Source: Novosphingobium pentaromativorans US6-1 (GTDB lineage Bacteria; Pseudomonadota; Alphaproteobacteria; Sphingomonadales; Sphingomonadaceae). Taken from it: a DNA stretch of 64,000 nt. The stretch spans positions 186,001 to 250,000 of the forward strand of contig NZ_CP009292.1 of the NCBI RefSeq assembly GCF_000767465.1, given 5' to 3'. The notes under the pieces were generated by a model, which saw only the letters and a program-made list of their open reading frames with translations, made no database searches and was not told where the DNA came from. Position 1 is the first letter of the stretch, and each line of letters begins with the position of its first letter. Shown one piece after another: positions 51,664-59,194 of the stretch. The position numbers and the translations under genes were made by a program.

Positions 51664-52341
51664 TCAGCGGGCTCCTGATGCCAGGCGGCGTCCGGTGACA
51701 AGGGTCTGGATGATGAAGAGAACCATCAGGATCGAGCCCACGGCGCCGACGAAGACATCGAATCCGGACGTCGTGCCGAAGATCCCTTTGCCGCTTCCCA
51801 GCAACATCATCATCAGCGTCAGGCCAATCAGCATGAAGCGCAGCTCGGTCGGGCCGGCGGACAGATAGGAGAGTTTGAACTCGCCGATGACCCGTGCTGC
51901 CAGGTAGGCATGAATGGAGAGCAGGAGATAGCCCACCAGCGCCACTGTCGCCACGTTCATGGCTATGTAGGGGCTTGCGCCCAGGCCCCATACGATGAGG
52001 ACGGTGGTCAGCCCGTCGCAGCTGTGGTCGATGAAATAGCCGTAAGCGGGCCGCTCAATCTGGCGGAAGCGGGCGAGGCTTCCGTCCATCGAATCCCCGA
52101 ACCACTGGACAATGTAGCCCGCAATCGACAGCCATAGCCACTGCCAGGCCCAGTTGCTGGCAGCATAGCCGGCAAAGGTCATGACGGCCCCGACGATGCC
52201 AAGCGCTGTCAGGATGTCCGGAGTAACCCAGCCGGGCATGTGCGCGCAGAGCCATTGCAGGATGCGCCGCTCCGAGCGCGCAAGCAGGTTCTGCTGAATG
52301 CGCACCATCGGGCCGGCGTGGGTGTCGGGGCTTGAACTCAT
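51664..52341 (-). CDS. CDP-alcohol phosphatidyltransferase family protein
   Basis: A 225-residue protein with about six membrane helices and the CDP-alcohol phosphotransferase motif: Asp-Gly in DSMDGSLARFRQ, then GYFIDHSCD, supplying the DGxxAR...GxxxDxxxD metal ligands. The enzymes swap the CMP of a CDP-alcohol for another alcohol, making phospholipids or related phosphodiesters. The alcohol substrate cannot be read from the sequence; the length is that of PgsA/PssA relatives. It stands alone on the minus strand behind the MocR gene. Confidence 0.87.
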   Translation of the reverse strand: MSSSPDTHAGPMVRIQQNLLARSERRILQWLCAHMPGWVTPDILTALGIVGAVMTFAGYAASNWAWQWLWLSIAGYIVQWFGDSMDGSLARFRQIERPAYGYFIDHSCDGLTTVLIVWGLGASPYIAMNVATVALVGYLLLSIHAYLAARVIGEFKLSYLSAGPTELRFMLIGLTLMMMLLGSGKGIFGTTSGFDVFVGAVGSILMVLFIIQTLVTGRRLASGAR

Positions 52342-52395
52342 TCGGGTAACCTTGTGGAGATTGCGCGGCCGCGGTTGCGGCGATCGCGCTTCAGC

Positions 52396-52665
52396 TCAGA
52401 TGGACTGGCTGGCGAGGCGGCGGACAAGCTTGCTGACCATCAATTGGCCGTGGGCTGAGCCCATGGCGACGGAGAGGAGCGTCCCGGGAAAGGCGGCATC
52501 GTGCGCGCCCAGAAAGTGCGCGGCAGGACGCGCGCCGCCAAGCAGATCAAAGGCCAGTTCATAGACCTCGCTGCGGCGCTTCCATTGCTGCGAAGATCTG
52601 GGCGGGGAGGCCCACTGCCTGCCGCAGGGAGAAGGCGGGTCGCGCAATACGCGTCCGAGGGTCAT
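52396..52665 (-). CDS. small hypothetical protein, coupled
   Basis: An 89-residue protein starting MTLGRVLRDPPSPCGRQWAS. The C-terminal ~55 residues (VYELAFDLLGGARPAAHFLG, AFPGTLLSVAMGSAHGQLMV, SKLVRRLASQSI) look like a compact helical domain. The ATG overlaps the TGA of the preceding 62-residue gene (ATGA), which supports it being translated. No family is recognised. Confidence 0.5.
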   Translation of the reverse strand: MTLGRVLRDPPSPCGRQWASPPRSSQQWKRRSEVYELAFDLLGGARPAAHFLGAHDAAFPGTLLSVAMGSAHGQLMVSKLVRRLASQSI

Positions 52666-52850
52666 AGTTGAGCCTGTCCGTCCGCCCAGTACGGATACTG
52701 CGTGGTGCCCAGTTCCCTGCGCAATTTGCTGATGCGACGTTCGTAATGCGAAACGAGGTCGAAATGCGAGCCGCAGTGTTGCGGGGCTTCGCCATCGCCC
52801 TTGCGCATAAGAGCAATCTGGTGATGGTACAGAAGCTGATTGAGGTCCAA
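52662..52850 (-). CDS. small hypothetical protein (sphingomonad type)
   Basis: A 62-residue protein starting MDLNQLLYHHQIALMRKGDG, then FDLVSHYERRISKLRRELG. The opening DLNQLLYHHQIAL block looks like that of short conserved proteins of sphingomonads, with no known function. It is coupled by ATGA to the 89-residue gene that follows. Confidence 0.55.
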   Translation of the reverse strand: MDLNQLLYHHQIALMRKGDGEAPQHCGSHFDLVSHYERRISKLRRELGTTQYPYWADGQAQL

Positions 52851-53145
52851 GACTGCTCTCCTTCATGCGGGAGCGCGTTGGTCTCTCAGTCGCCGATATG
52901 CAAAAAGGGGCCGGCGATAATCTACTGTAATCCAAAAGAGTCTCGCTGGCTAGTGCAGCCCAAAATTTCGTTGCCTTGAAATTTGCAATTGAAAGCTCTA
53001 TATGGCTTTCGCTACGTCGCTCCATGACGAGATAATTTTCAGCATCTGCTGCAATCTCGATTTCCTCTACAGCTTCCTGGCAATCATTTCCCGGAATGCA
53101 TTTTGAGCATCGGGGCTGGGCAACGCTTTTTCAGGATTTATTGAA

Positions 53146-53412
53146 GTGGCTAAAGAAGAACTACTGACAATGGAAGGTTCGGTCGAGGAAGTACTTCCCG
53201 ATGGACGTTTCGCCGTGCTGCTGGACAATGAGCATCGGATCATCGCCTATACGGCTGGCAAGATGCGCAAGTTCCGGATTCGCACGGTGGCCGGAGACCG
53301 CGTTCATGTTGAAATGACGCCTTACGATCTCAGCAAGGGACGTATCGTCTTTCGTGAGCGTTCGCCTGGGCAGCCCGGGCCGGGCAAGGGACGTGGCAAT
53401 TTTAAAAGATAG
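53146..53412 (+). CDS. infA: translation initiation factor IF-1 (extended)
   Basis: An 88-residue S1/OB-fold protein with all IF-1 landmarks: [60 protein letters not shown]. Typical IF-1 is 72 residues; this one has a C-terminal Gly/Pro/Lys tail ([16 protein letters not shown]), which some Alphaproteobacteria add. It binds the 30S A-site. The start is GTG. It may be an additional paralogue linked to cold response, as a cold-shock gene lies 0.6 kb away. Confidence 0.88.
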   Translation: MAKEELLTMEGSVEEVLPDGRFAVLLDNEHRIIAYTAGKMRKFRIRTVAGDRVHVEMTPYDLSKGRIVFRERSPGQPGPGKGRGNFKR

Positions 53413-53428
53413 ACAGAAAACGAAGGGA

Positions 53429-53444
53429 AGCGGCTTTGGCCGCT
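53429..53444 (+). terminator. short hairpin after infA
   Basis: AGCGGC and GCCGCT flank TTTG, 16 bases after the infA stop and 13 bases before the next small gene. It may attenuate readthrough into that gene or serve as a 5' leader hairpin. Confidence 0.4.
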
Positions 53445-53457
53445 ATCAGAGGAATTG

Positions 53458-53610
53458 ATGATCAATACCATTTCGGACGCATTTGGGCGTCCCCACAAGA
53501 AGAACGGCAGTGAAAAGCTGCCCTTTTCGATCAAGCATACGCTTGAAAAGACGCGCAGTTCGCTTTCCGTGCAGGAGCTCAAGCTCCTTGTCGCGGCAAT
53601 GGTGGACTGA
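53458..53610 (+). CDS. small hypothetical protein of 50 residues
   Basis: ATG 53458 is preceded by AGAGGAAT at a suitable distance and opens a 50-codon frame to TGA 53608-53610. The product begins MINTISDAFGRPHKKNGSEK and ends LSVQELKLLVAAMVD, with a helical C-terminal half. Codon use is GC-rich and normal. It follows infA on the same strand and is closed by an intrinsic-looking terminator. No family is recognised. Confidence 0.6.
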   Translation: MINTISDAFGRPHKKNGSEKLPFSIKHTLEKTRSSLSVQELKLLVAAMVD

Positions 53611-53621
53611 AACGCGCATCG

Positions 53622-53647
53622 GGTCGGGCTTTGCCCGGCCTCGGTTT
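53622..53647 (+). terminator. intrinsic terminator after the 50-residue gene
   Basis: GGTCGGGC and GCCCGGCC form an 8-bp stem (one wobble pair) with a TTT loop, then TCGGTTTT. It begins 12 bases after the stop codon. Confidence 0.7.
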
Positions 53648-53671
53648 TCCATGAAAATCGATCGGCTACAC

Positions 53672-53702
53672 CGCAGGAGGGGCTATATGCCTGACTCCTG
53701 CG
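53672..53702 (-). terminator. hairpin beyond the 80-residue leftward gene
   Basis: CGCAGGAG and CTCCTGCG are perfect 8-base inverted repeats with a 15-base loop, just past the leftward stop at 53706. It probably ends that transcript. Confidence 0.5.
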
Positions 53703-53705
53703 TTG

Positions 53706-53948
53706 TCAGTTGCCGGCGGGTTTGACCCCGTCGTCGGCCTGCGAGGCTTCCTGCTCTTGCCTGGCTTCCAGTTGCGCGCGTTCCCTGGCGGAGCGCGTCG
53801 TTTCAAGCTTCTGGATCCGGTCGGACATAGCCTGCCAGGCCGCAGCCGAGCGCAGTTCGCGCTGGCGGACATTGTCGAGGATTGACTGATCTGCGGCAAG
53901 GGTCGCGGCGCGGACGCGCTCGTCGCAGAAGGTGCGGGTCAGGCTCAT
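53706..53948 (-). CDS. small coiled-coil hypothetical protein
   Basis: An 80-residue, highly charged helical protein (MSLTRTFCDERVRAATLAAD, then SAAAWQAMSDRIQKLETTRS, ARERAQLEARQEQEAS). The heptad-like spacing from ~30 to ~68 suggests a coiled coil. No membrane segment is seen. A GGAGAG site lies upstream of ATG 53948. It is downstream of the cold-shock gene on the same strand but separated from it by a strong hairpin. Confidence 0.6.
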   Translation of the reverse strand: MSLTRTFCDERVRAATLAADQSILDNVRQRELRSAAAWQAMSDRIQKLETTRSARERAQLEARQEQEASQADDGVKPAGN

Positions 53949-53986
53949 TCGAGGGGCTCTCCGCGAGATCGGGTAGATGGGAAGGT

Positions 53987-54010
53987 CAGGGCTGTCCTGA
54001 GACAGCCCTG
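53987..54010 (-). terminator. terminator of the cold-shock gene
   Basis: CAGGGCTGTC and GACAGCCCTG form a perfect 10-bp stem with a 4-base loop, 13 bases beyond the leftward stop at 54023. There is no long T-run, but the stem is strong and correctly placed. Confidence 0.65.
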
Positions 54011-54022
54011 CATTTTGCGCGA

Positions 54023-54229
54023 TCAGGCCTCGCGCAGGTTCGTTGCCGAAGCCTTGCCGTTGCGGCCGACTTCAACTTCGTAGGAAATGCGCTGGTTCTT
54101 TTCGAGCGTGTGCATGCCTGCTGCCTGAACCGCCGAGACGTGAACGAAGCTGTCATCGCCGCCGTTGTCCGGCGAAATGAAGCCGAAGCCCTTGTCGGTG
54201 TTGAAGAATTTTACGGTGCCGATAGGCAT
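54023..54229 (-). CDS. cspA: CspA-family cold-shock protein
   Basis: A 68-residue OB-fold protein: GTVKFFNTDKGFGFISPDNG contains RNP1 (KGFGFI), and DDSFVHVSAVQAAG contains RNP2 (SFVHVS). It binds single-stranded RNA/DNA and acts as an RNA chaperone. ATG 54229 has AAGGAAA upstream. The long untranslated space to 54615 may carry a cold-sensing 5' leader as in E. coli cspA. Confidence 0.95.
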   Translation of the reverse strand: MPIGTVKFFNTDKGFGFISPDNGGDDSFVHVSAVQAAGMHTLEKNQRISYEVEVGRNGKASATNLREA

Positions 54230-54615
54230 TGGTGTTTCCTTTCAAGAAACGATGTTCCCGGCGCACAAAGCGCGCGACCGGATCACGTCAAACCGTCAGA
54301 GAAAGGGAAATCGTCTCAGATGGGAAAATTACCGAAGCAGACGTCGGCTCAAAAACCAGAATTGTCGAAACCCGTCGCAAATTCGACGTTCGGCCTTGTA
54401 GCATGGATTGTGCAATGCAGCCAGAAAATTCGCCGTTGAAGATTGGCGGATTAAATTCGAACGTAAATGAAATATAGTTCGTATTGGCGCGAAGTTGGGA
54501 AATCACAGACTTTCTAAACTGCATGAGGCCGGCAGCAATTATCACGCATGCTTTGCCGATCGTGCGAGTATGAGCGGCTTTGCTCTTGTTTGCATGGCAG
54601 GCTACAGACGTGCCC
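54230..54615. promoter_or_regulatory. cspA upstream region and leader
   Basis: This 386-base gap lies between the leftward cspA and the rightward transporter. It is notably AT-rich at 54440-54530. Csp mRNAs usually carry leaders of 100-160 bases, so the cspA promoter probably lies near 54370-54480. No coding frame with recognisable sequence is present. Confidence 0.45.
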
Positions 54616-55224
54616 ATGACAGGATGCGGATGCGAGCCCACTGCAGTTGAAACGGCGGCCCAGCGGCGCGTGCTGTGGCTGGCCTTGTCCTTGAATGCCG
54701 CCATGTTCGTGGTGGAAGTGACAGTTGGCCTGCTTGTCGGGTCGACGGCTGTCCTGGCTGACGGTCTCGACATGTTATCCGACGCGACGGTCTATGCGAT
54801 TGCGCTTGCCGCGATCGGGCGCAGTGCGCGCTTCAAGGTCAACTCCGCAAGGCTCAGCGGTGTCCTGCTGCTGGCCCTTGGCATTGCCTTGCTGTGGGAA
54901 GTGGCGCGCCGGCTCCAGGTGGGAGTAGCACCTGAAGGCTTGTGGATGATGGCCGTTTCCCTGCCGGCGTTGGCCGTCAATGTCATCGTGCTGCGCCTGC
55001 TTTCACACCAGCGCAATGGCGAGGTGCATCTAAGGGCGGCGTGGATCTTCACGCGGGCCGACGTCGTGGCCAATGTGGCCGTGATCTTCTCGGGCCTTGC
55101 CGTCATGCTGACGGGCCTTCGCTACTTCGATCTCTTCGTCGGCGCGGCAATCGGTGTCTATGTCATTCGCGAAGCGCTGGAGATCCTCAAGGATGCGCGG
55201 TCGGAGCGAAACTCCCCCGCCTGA
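54616..55224 (+). CDS. CDF-type cation transporter
   Basis: A 202-residue membrane protein with five to six helices. A Cys-rich start (MTGCGCEPT) is followed by LNAAMFVVEVTVGLLVGSTA, VLADGLDMLSDATVYAIALA (the D-x-x-D metal site of CDF proteins) and HLRAAWIFTRADVVANVAVI (second site). It lacks the C-terminal cytosolic domain of classical CDF exporters. The export of Zn/Co/Cd-type ions is the family role. The antiporter gene begins 97 bases downstream. Confidence 0.85.
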   Translation: MTGCGCEPTAVETAAQRRVLWLALSLNAAMFVVEVTVGLLVGSTAVLADGLDMLSDATVYAIALAAIGRSARFKVNSARLSGVLLLALGIALLWEVARRLQVGVAPEGLWMMAVSLPALAVNVIVLRLLSHQRNGEVHLRAAWIFTRADVVANVAVIFSGLAVMLTGLRYFDLFVGAAIGVYVIREALEILKDARSERNSPA

Positions 55225-55320
55225 CCGGAGCGCGCCGATCGAAAAGCTTTCGCGTTCTGAGTGAACGAACCGGAACCCCGGGCATTTAACAATCCGGATG
55301 ACGTGGAGTATGCCCTGCCT

Positions 55321-57159
55321 ATGGAGCACCAGGCCCTTGTTTTTGCACTGATCGGCGTTCTGGGGATCGGGGCGCAGTGGATCGCGTGGCGCACGGGATG
55401 GCCGGCGATCGCGCTGATGCTGTTTGCAGGCGTTATCGCAGGGCCGATCACCGGGCTGGTCCTGCCGGAACAGACTTTCGGTGAACTGCTGGAGCCGATG
55501 ATTTCGGTGGCTGTCGCGCTGATCCTGTTCGAGGGCGGCCTCAATCTCAATTTTCGCGAACTGCGCAAGACCGAGGGGGCAGTGACGCGGCTCGTGCTCA
55601 TCGGTGTGCCGGTGGGCTGGGGCCTTGGCGCCATCGCCTGCTATTACCTGGCGGGGCTGGTTTGGCCGGTGGCGATCCTGTTTGCCGGCATACTGGTCGT
55701 GACCGGCCCTACGGTCGTGCTTCCTCTCCTGCGCCAAAGCAACGTGGCGCCGCGACCGCGTGCGATCCTCAAGTGGGAGGCGATCGTCAATGATCCGATC
55801 GGGGCGCTCTGCGCGGTCATTACCTACGAGTACCTTCGGCGGGCGGAAGCCGGCGGAACGCTGATTGCCGTCGTCATCTCGCTCTTGGCTGCCGCCGTCG
55901 TGGCCGGACTGATCGGCTACGCCGTGGCCCGCCTGGTCGCCTGGTCCTTTCCGCGCGGACAAGTGCCGGAATACCTCAAGGCGCCCGTCCTGCTGGTAGC
56001 CGTGATCAGCACTTTCGTCCTGTCCAACCTCATCCAGCAGGAAACGGGCCTGCTTGCAGTGACGGTCATGGGTGTCGCCATTGCCAACATGCGGCTCGAC
56101 AGCCTGCGCGACATACATCCCTTCAAGGAGAACGTGACGGTTCTGCTGATCTCCGGCGTCTTTGTGCTGCTTTCGGCATCGCTGGATCTTGAAGTTCTGC
56201 GCCAGTTCGAGTGGCGCTTCATTGCTTTTCTCGTGGCACTGCTGTTCATCGTGCGTCCGGTGACGGTGCTCGTCAGCCTGGCTTTCAGCCGGTTGCCGTG
56301 GAACGAGCGTCTGCTCCTGGCTTGGATTGCCCCGCGCGGTGTCGTCGCCGTCGCGATCGCCGGCCTGTTTGCCTTGCGCCTGGGCAAGCTGGGTTATGCC
56401 GACGGGAGCATCCTGGTGGCGTTGTCCTTCGCGGTCGTCGTCGCGACGATCGTCGCCCACGGTTTCAGTGTGCGCCATGTCGCGCGCTGGCTGAAAGTGA
56501 CGGGCGTTCAGCGCAAGGGGCTGCTGATCGTGGGCAGCACGCCCTGGAGCCTGGCGCTCGCCGAACAGGTGTGCTCGCTCGATCTGCCGGTGACCATCTG
56601 CGATACCAGTTGGCAACGTCTTTCGGCAGCGCGTCAGGCGGGTATCCCGACCTACCACGGTGAAATCCTCTCGGAATCGACGGAGGAGAGGCTCGACCTG
56701 ACGCAGTTCCAAGTGCTTGTCGCTATATCGCAGAACGAGGCTTACAATGCTCTTGTCTGCAACGAATTTGCGCCGGATTTTGGGCGCGATTCCGTATACC
56801 AGCTGGGCGGGATGGGCGATGACGAGGATCACCGAAGCCTGCCCGAGGCGCTGCAGGGCCGAGCCATGTTTACCTCGGGTCTTGGCGTCGAAGACATCAT
56901 CGCACGCGAGCAGGCCGGGTGGAGCTTTCGCAAGACCAAAATCAGCGATCAGTTCGATTTCTCGGACGCCCAGGCGGTTTTGCCGGAAGGGGCGGACATG
57001 CTCTTCCTCTACCGCAAGGATGGCAAGATCCGCTTCTTCACCCATGCTTCGCGGCCGGCGCCAGAGCCCGGCGACGTGATTGTTTCCTACGCGCCATCAC
57101 GCCGCCCGGAGCCGCAATCTTCCGGGCAGACAACACTGACAGAGGAGACAGGAGCATGA
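55321..57159 (+). CDS. CPA1-type sodium/proton antiporter with TrkA-N domain
   Basis: A 612-residue protein. Twelve or so helices (residues ~5-385) carry MLFAGVIAGPITGLVLPEQT, VALILFEGGLNLNFRELRKT, VTGPTVVLPLLRQ and AIVNDPIGALCAVI, where the Asn-Asp pair is the CPA1 ion site. A cytosolic Rossmann TrkA-N-like domain follows (LLIVGSTPWSLALAEQVCSL), and then a RCK-C-like part. It exchanges Na+ or K+ for H+ in pH and salt balance. GTG 55261 would add 20 residues; ATG 55321 begins right before TM1. Its stop overlaps the OmpA lipoprotein start (ATGA). Confidence 0.9.
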   Translation: MEHQALVFALIGVLGIGAQWIAWRTGWPAIALMLFAGVIAGPITGLVLPEQTFGELLEPMISVAVALILFEGGLNLNFRELRKTEGAVTRLVLIGVPVGWGLGAIACYYLAGLVWPVAILFAGILVVTGPTVVLPLLRQSNVAPRPRAILKWEAIVNDPIGALCAVITYEYLRRAEAGGTLIAVVISLLAAAVVAGLIGYAVARLVAWSFPRGQVPEYLKAPVLLVAVISTFVLSNLIQQETGLLAVTVMGVAIANMRLDSLRDIHPFKENVTVLLISGVFVLLSASLDLEVLRQFEWRFIAFLVALLFIVRPVTVLVSLAFSRLPWNERLLLAWIAPRGVVAVAIAGLFALRLGKLGYADGSILVALSFAVVVATIVAHGFSVRHVARWLKVTGVQRKGLLIVGSTPWSLALAEQVCSLDLPVTICDTSWQRLSAARQAGIPTYHGEILSESTEERLDLTQFQVLVAISQNEAYNALVCNEFAPDFGRDSVYQLGGMGDDEDHRSLPEALQGRAMFTSGLGVEDIIAREQAGWSFRKTKISDQFDFSDAQAVLPEGADMLFLYRKDGKIRFFTHASRPAPEPGDVIVSYAPSRRPEPQSSGQTTLTEETGA

Positions 57160-57815
57160 TGCTATGTCGTGGCAGGGACGGCGGGCAGGCTTGGCTTTTG
57201 AGTGCAGCGCTGGTCATGTCACTCTCGGCTTGCGGCGGTCCGGGGCGGCACGAAGCGCCTGAAGAAACCGGTTCCGCGGCAAGTGAGGTGGCTGGTGCCG
57301 CAGCACAGGACAATTCCCCTGACGTGGACGTCATGCCGAAAAAGTCGATACTTCGTCCCGACGTCAGTCCCTTGCGCGATGCGGCGCCTTCGCTGCAGCC
57401 GGTGACGATTACCGTTCGCTTTCCCGAGCAGGGCAAGGAGCCGGATGAGGCAGGACTTGCCGCCATCGACGAGCTTGTCGCCAATCCGACCTTCAAGGCA
57501 GGCGGTGCTGTCACGATCTGGGGACACACCGATTCCCGCGGCAGCGACAAGGCCAACCTCGCGGCTTCGAAGAAGCGCGCAGAGGCCGTGCGCGATTACC
57601 TGAAGAGCAAGGGCGTGGATACCGATCGCCTTACGGTCATCCCCTTGGGGGAAAGCCGTCCTATTGCGCCCAATCGCAAGCTTGACGGTTCGGATGATCC
57701 GGAGGGACGGGCGCGCAACCGGAGGGTGGAAATCCGTGTCCAGCCGCCTGTAATGGAAGCGCAGGGAGGTCCCGACGCTACTGCGACCCGCGAGCCCGAG
57801 CCGTTACCCGAATAG
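57156..57815 (+). CDS. OmpA-family lipoprotein
   Basis: A 219-residue lipoprotein. The signal peptide and lipobox are LLSAALVMSLSAC (Cys near residue 25). A linker is followed by the OmpA-C peptidoglycan-binding domain at ~85-205: VTITVRFPEQGKEPDEAGLA, TIWGHTDSRGSDKANLAASK, KRAEAVRDYLKSKGVDTDRL, RARNRRVEIRV. It anchors the outer membrane to peptidoglycan. It is coupled to the antiporter gene by ATGA, an uncommon pairing. Confidence 0.9.
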   Translation: MMLCRGRDGGQAWLLSAALVMSLSACGGPGRHEAPEETGSAASEVAGAAAQDNSPDVDVMPKKSILRPDVSPLRDAAPSLQPVTITVRFPEQGKEPDEAGLAAIDELVANPTFKAGGAVTIWGHTDSRGSDKANLAASKKRAEAVRDYLKSKGVDTDRLTVIPLGESRPIAPNRKLDGSDDPEGRARNRRVEIRVQPPVMEAQGGPDATATREPEPLPE

Positions 57816-57946
57816 TTCGGCCTGACTCCTGCGGGACTTTCGTGTCCGCGGTGACATCCAGGCTGGACTGCACCCAAGTGTATTCCTGCCGAGCATCATC
57901 GTTATACCCGACAGATGACGCTTAAGCGCCTTAGAAGTCGATCAAA

Positions 57947-57990
57947 GTTGAATTTTCAACGCCAATTTCGAATAATCATCATGAAATTGG
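57947..57990. promoter_or_regulatory. two inverted repeats upstream of the pilus operon
   Basis: GTTGAA/TTCAAC (57947-57960, 2-base spacer) and CCAATTTC/GAAATTGG (57962-57969 and 57983-57990, 13-base spacer) are perfect dyads in an AT-rich region followed by TAATATAAT. They sit 110-155 bases before the first pilin gene, as operator or promoter elements would. Confidence 0.5.
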
Positions 57991-58100
57991 TAATATAATC
58001 AGTGGCATCCGAGCTGTTTCAAAATTGTAATCGGCGCATTTACCAAAGTTTATTTACCCGAAGAAGACACTTGCGGGACAAGAACTCGAGGTGTCTGATC

Positions 58101-58643
58101 ATGATGCGTAGGTTCAAATACAGATATGGTGCGGTGCCTGTCCTGCTGCTCGCCGCTCTGTATCCTGTCCGGCCGGTCCAGGCCCAAACGATAACCGGAA
58201 CGATCGACGCGACAATCACGCTGGTCGCAGCCTGTGCAGTCAACGGCGATACGGCGACCAGCAATGTCGATTTCGGCTCGCTCGATTTCGGTTCGGTCAG
58301 TACTTTTTTCACATCGTCCGACGCTCACGTCGACGGCAATGGATCTGGCAACATTTCGGTGCAGTGCTCCCCCGGCTCCGATGCCACGATAACCATCGAT
58401 AGCGGCGCGAACGACGCTGCGGTGGCCGGGGGCGGCAGGGCGCTGTCGAACGGTTCGCTGTACATACCCTATGACATCTATTCCGATGCCGGGTTCAGTA
58501 CTGTTCTTAACAACGGTTCGACGTTGTCCGTGACCGGTGATGGAACCGAGCAGACGGTGCCGATCTACGGCCGCGCCGTGGGTGTCACCGGTCTCTCTCC
58601 CGGGACTTATACCGACACGATTTCGGTGACGCTGACCTTCTGA
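58101..58643 (+). CDS. spore coat U (SCPU) domain pilin, Csu-type
   Basis: A 180-residue secreted protein. The signal peptide ends near VQAQ. The SCPU domain begins ATITLVAACAVNGDT, with VDFGSLDFGSV and ISVQCSPGSD giving the conserved cysteine pair. It ends PGTYTDTISVTLTF, the donor/acceptor-strand-like C-terminus of archaic chaperone-usher subunits. It is probably a major pilin. ATG 58101 is preferred; a longer frame from 58002 would disrupt the signal peptide. First gene of a five-gene operon. Confidence 0.9.
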   Translation: MMRRFKYRYGAVPVLLLAALYPVRPVQAQTITGTIDATITLVAACAVNGDTATSNVDFGSLDFGSVSTFFTSSDAHVDGNGSGNISVQCSPGSDATITIDSGANDAAVAGGGRALSNGSLYIPYDIYSDAGFSTVLNNGSTLSVTGDGTEQTVPIYGRAVGVTGLSPGTYTDTISVTLTF

Positions 58644-58660
58644 GGGCGGAGGAAAGACTC

Positions 58661-59194
58661 ATGGCATCGCGATGGCGCCGCGTAGCAGGACTGGGGGCAG
58701 CACTGGCGGCTGGTCTGTCCACAACGGCGATAGCCCAGACGACGGCCACCTTTCAGGTATCCGCTACGATCGTTTCGGGGTGCGAGATCAATGGTTCCCT
58801 TGCCATGGGAGGCGAAGCGCTTGGTCGATACGGATCGCTCGACTTCGGGACTCATCCCTCGCTTTCCACCGATACGGCGTCTGCAGCCATTGCGGCAGAT
58901 GCCGGCTTGACGTTGAGCTGCACGCCTGGCGTGACCCTGTCGATGGCGCTTGGGGGCGGCCAGCATGGCTCTGCGACACGCAACATGCAGGCTTCGGGGA
59001 GCAACGACCTGCTTGCCTATCGGCTTTATCGCGACGCTGCCTTTTCGAACGAGATGCAGGTGGACCAGGCCTATTCGGTCAGTTTCGCCGATCCGGAAGA
59101 CATGGTCTTGCCCATTTATGCAAGGGTTGTGCTTGGCGGGGATAAGCCGCCGGACACATATTCCGACACCGTCGTTCTGACGCTGAGCTGGTGA
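58661..59194 (+). CDS. SCPU domain pilin, Csu-type
   Basis: A 177-residue secreted protein paralogous to the preceding one. The signal peptide is VAGLGAALAAGLSTTAIAQT. The SCPU pattern follows: SATIVSGCEINGS, GSLDFGTHPSL, LTLSCTPGVTLSMALGGGQH, and the end PDTYSDTVVLTLSW. It is likely a minor or adaptor subunit. It starts 17 bases after its neighbour's stop and overlaps the chaperone gene by one base. Confidence 0.9.
   Translation: MASRWRRVAGLGAALAAGLSTTAIAQTTATFQVSATIVSGCEINGSLAMGGEALGRYGSLDFGTHPSLSTDTASAAIAADAGLTLSCTPGVTLSMALGGGQHGSATRNMQASGSNDLLAYRLYRDAAFSNEMQVDQAYSVSFADPEDMVLPIYARVVLGGDKPPDTYSDTVVLTLSW

Noticed and set aside
55030..57045. 671-codon open frame antisense to the antiporter and transporter genes
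   Set aside because: Its sequence is low-complexity His/Asp/Gln/Arg-rich, typical of the reverse frame of GC-rich coding DNA, and the plus-strand genes here are clear family members.
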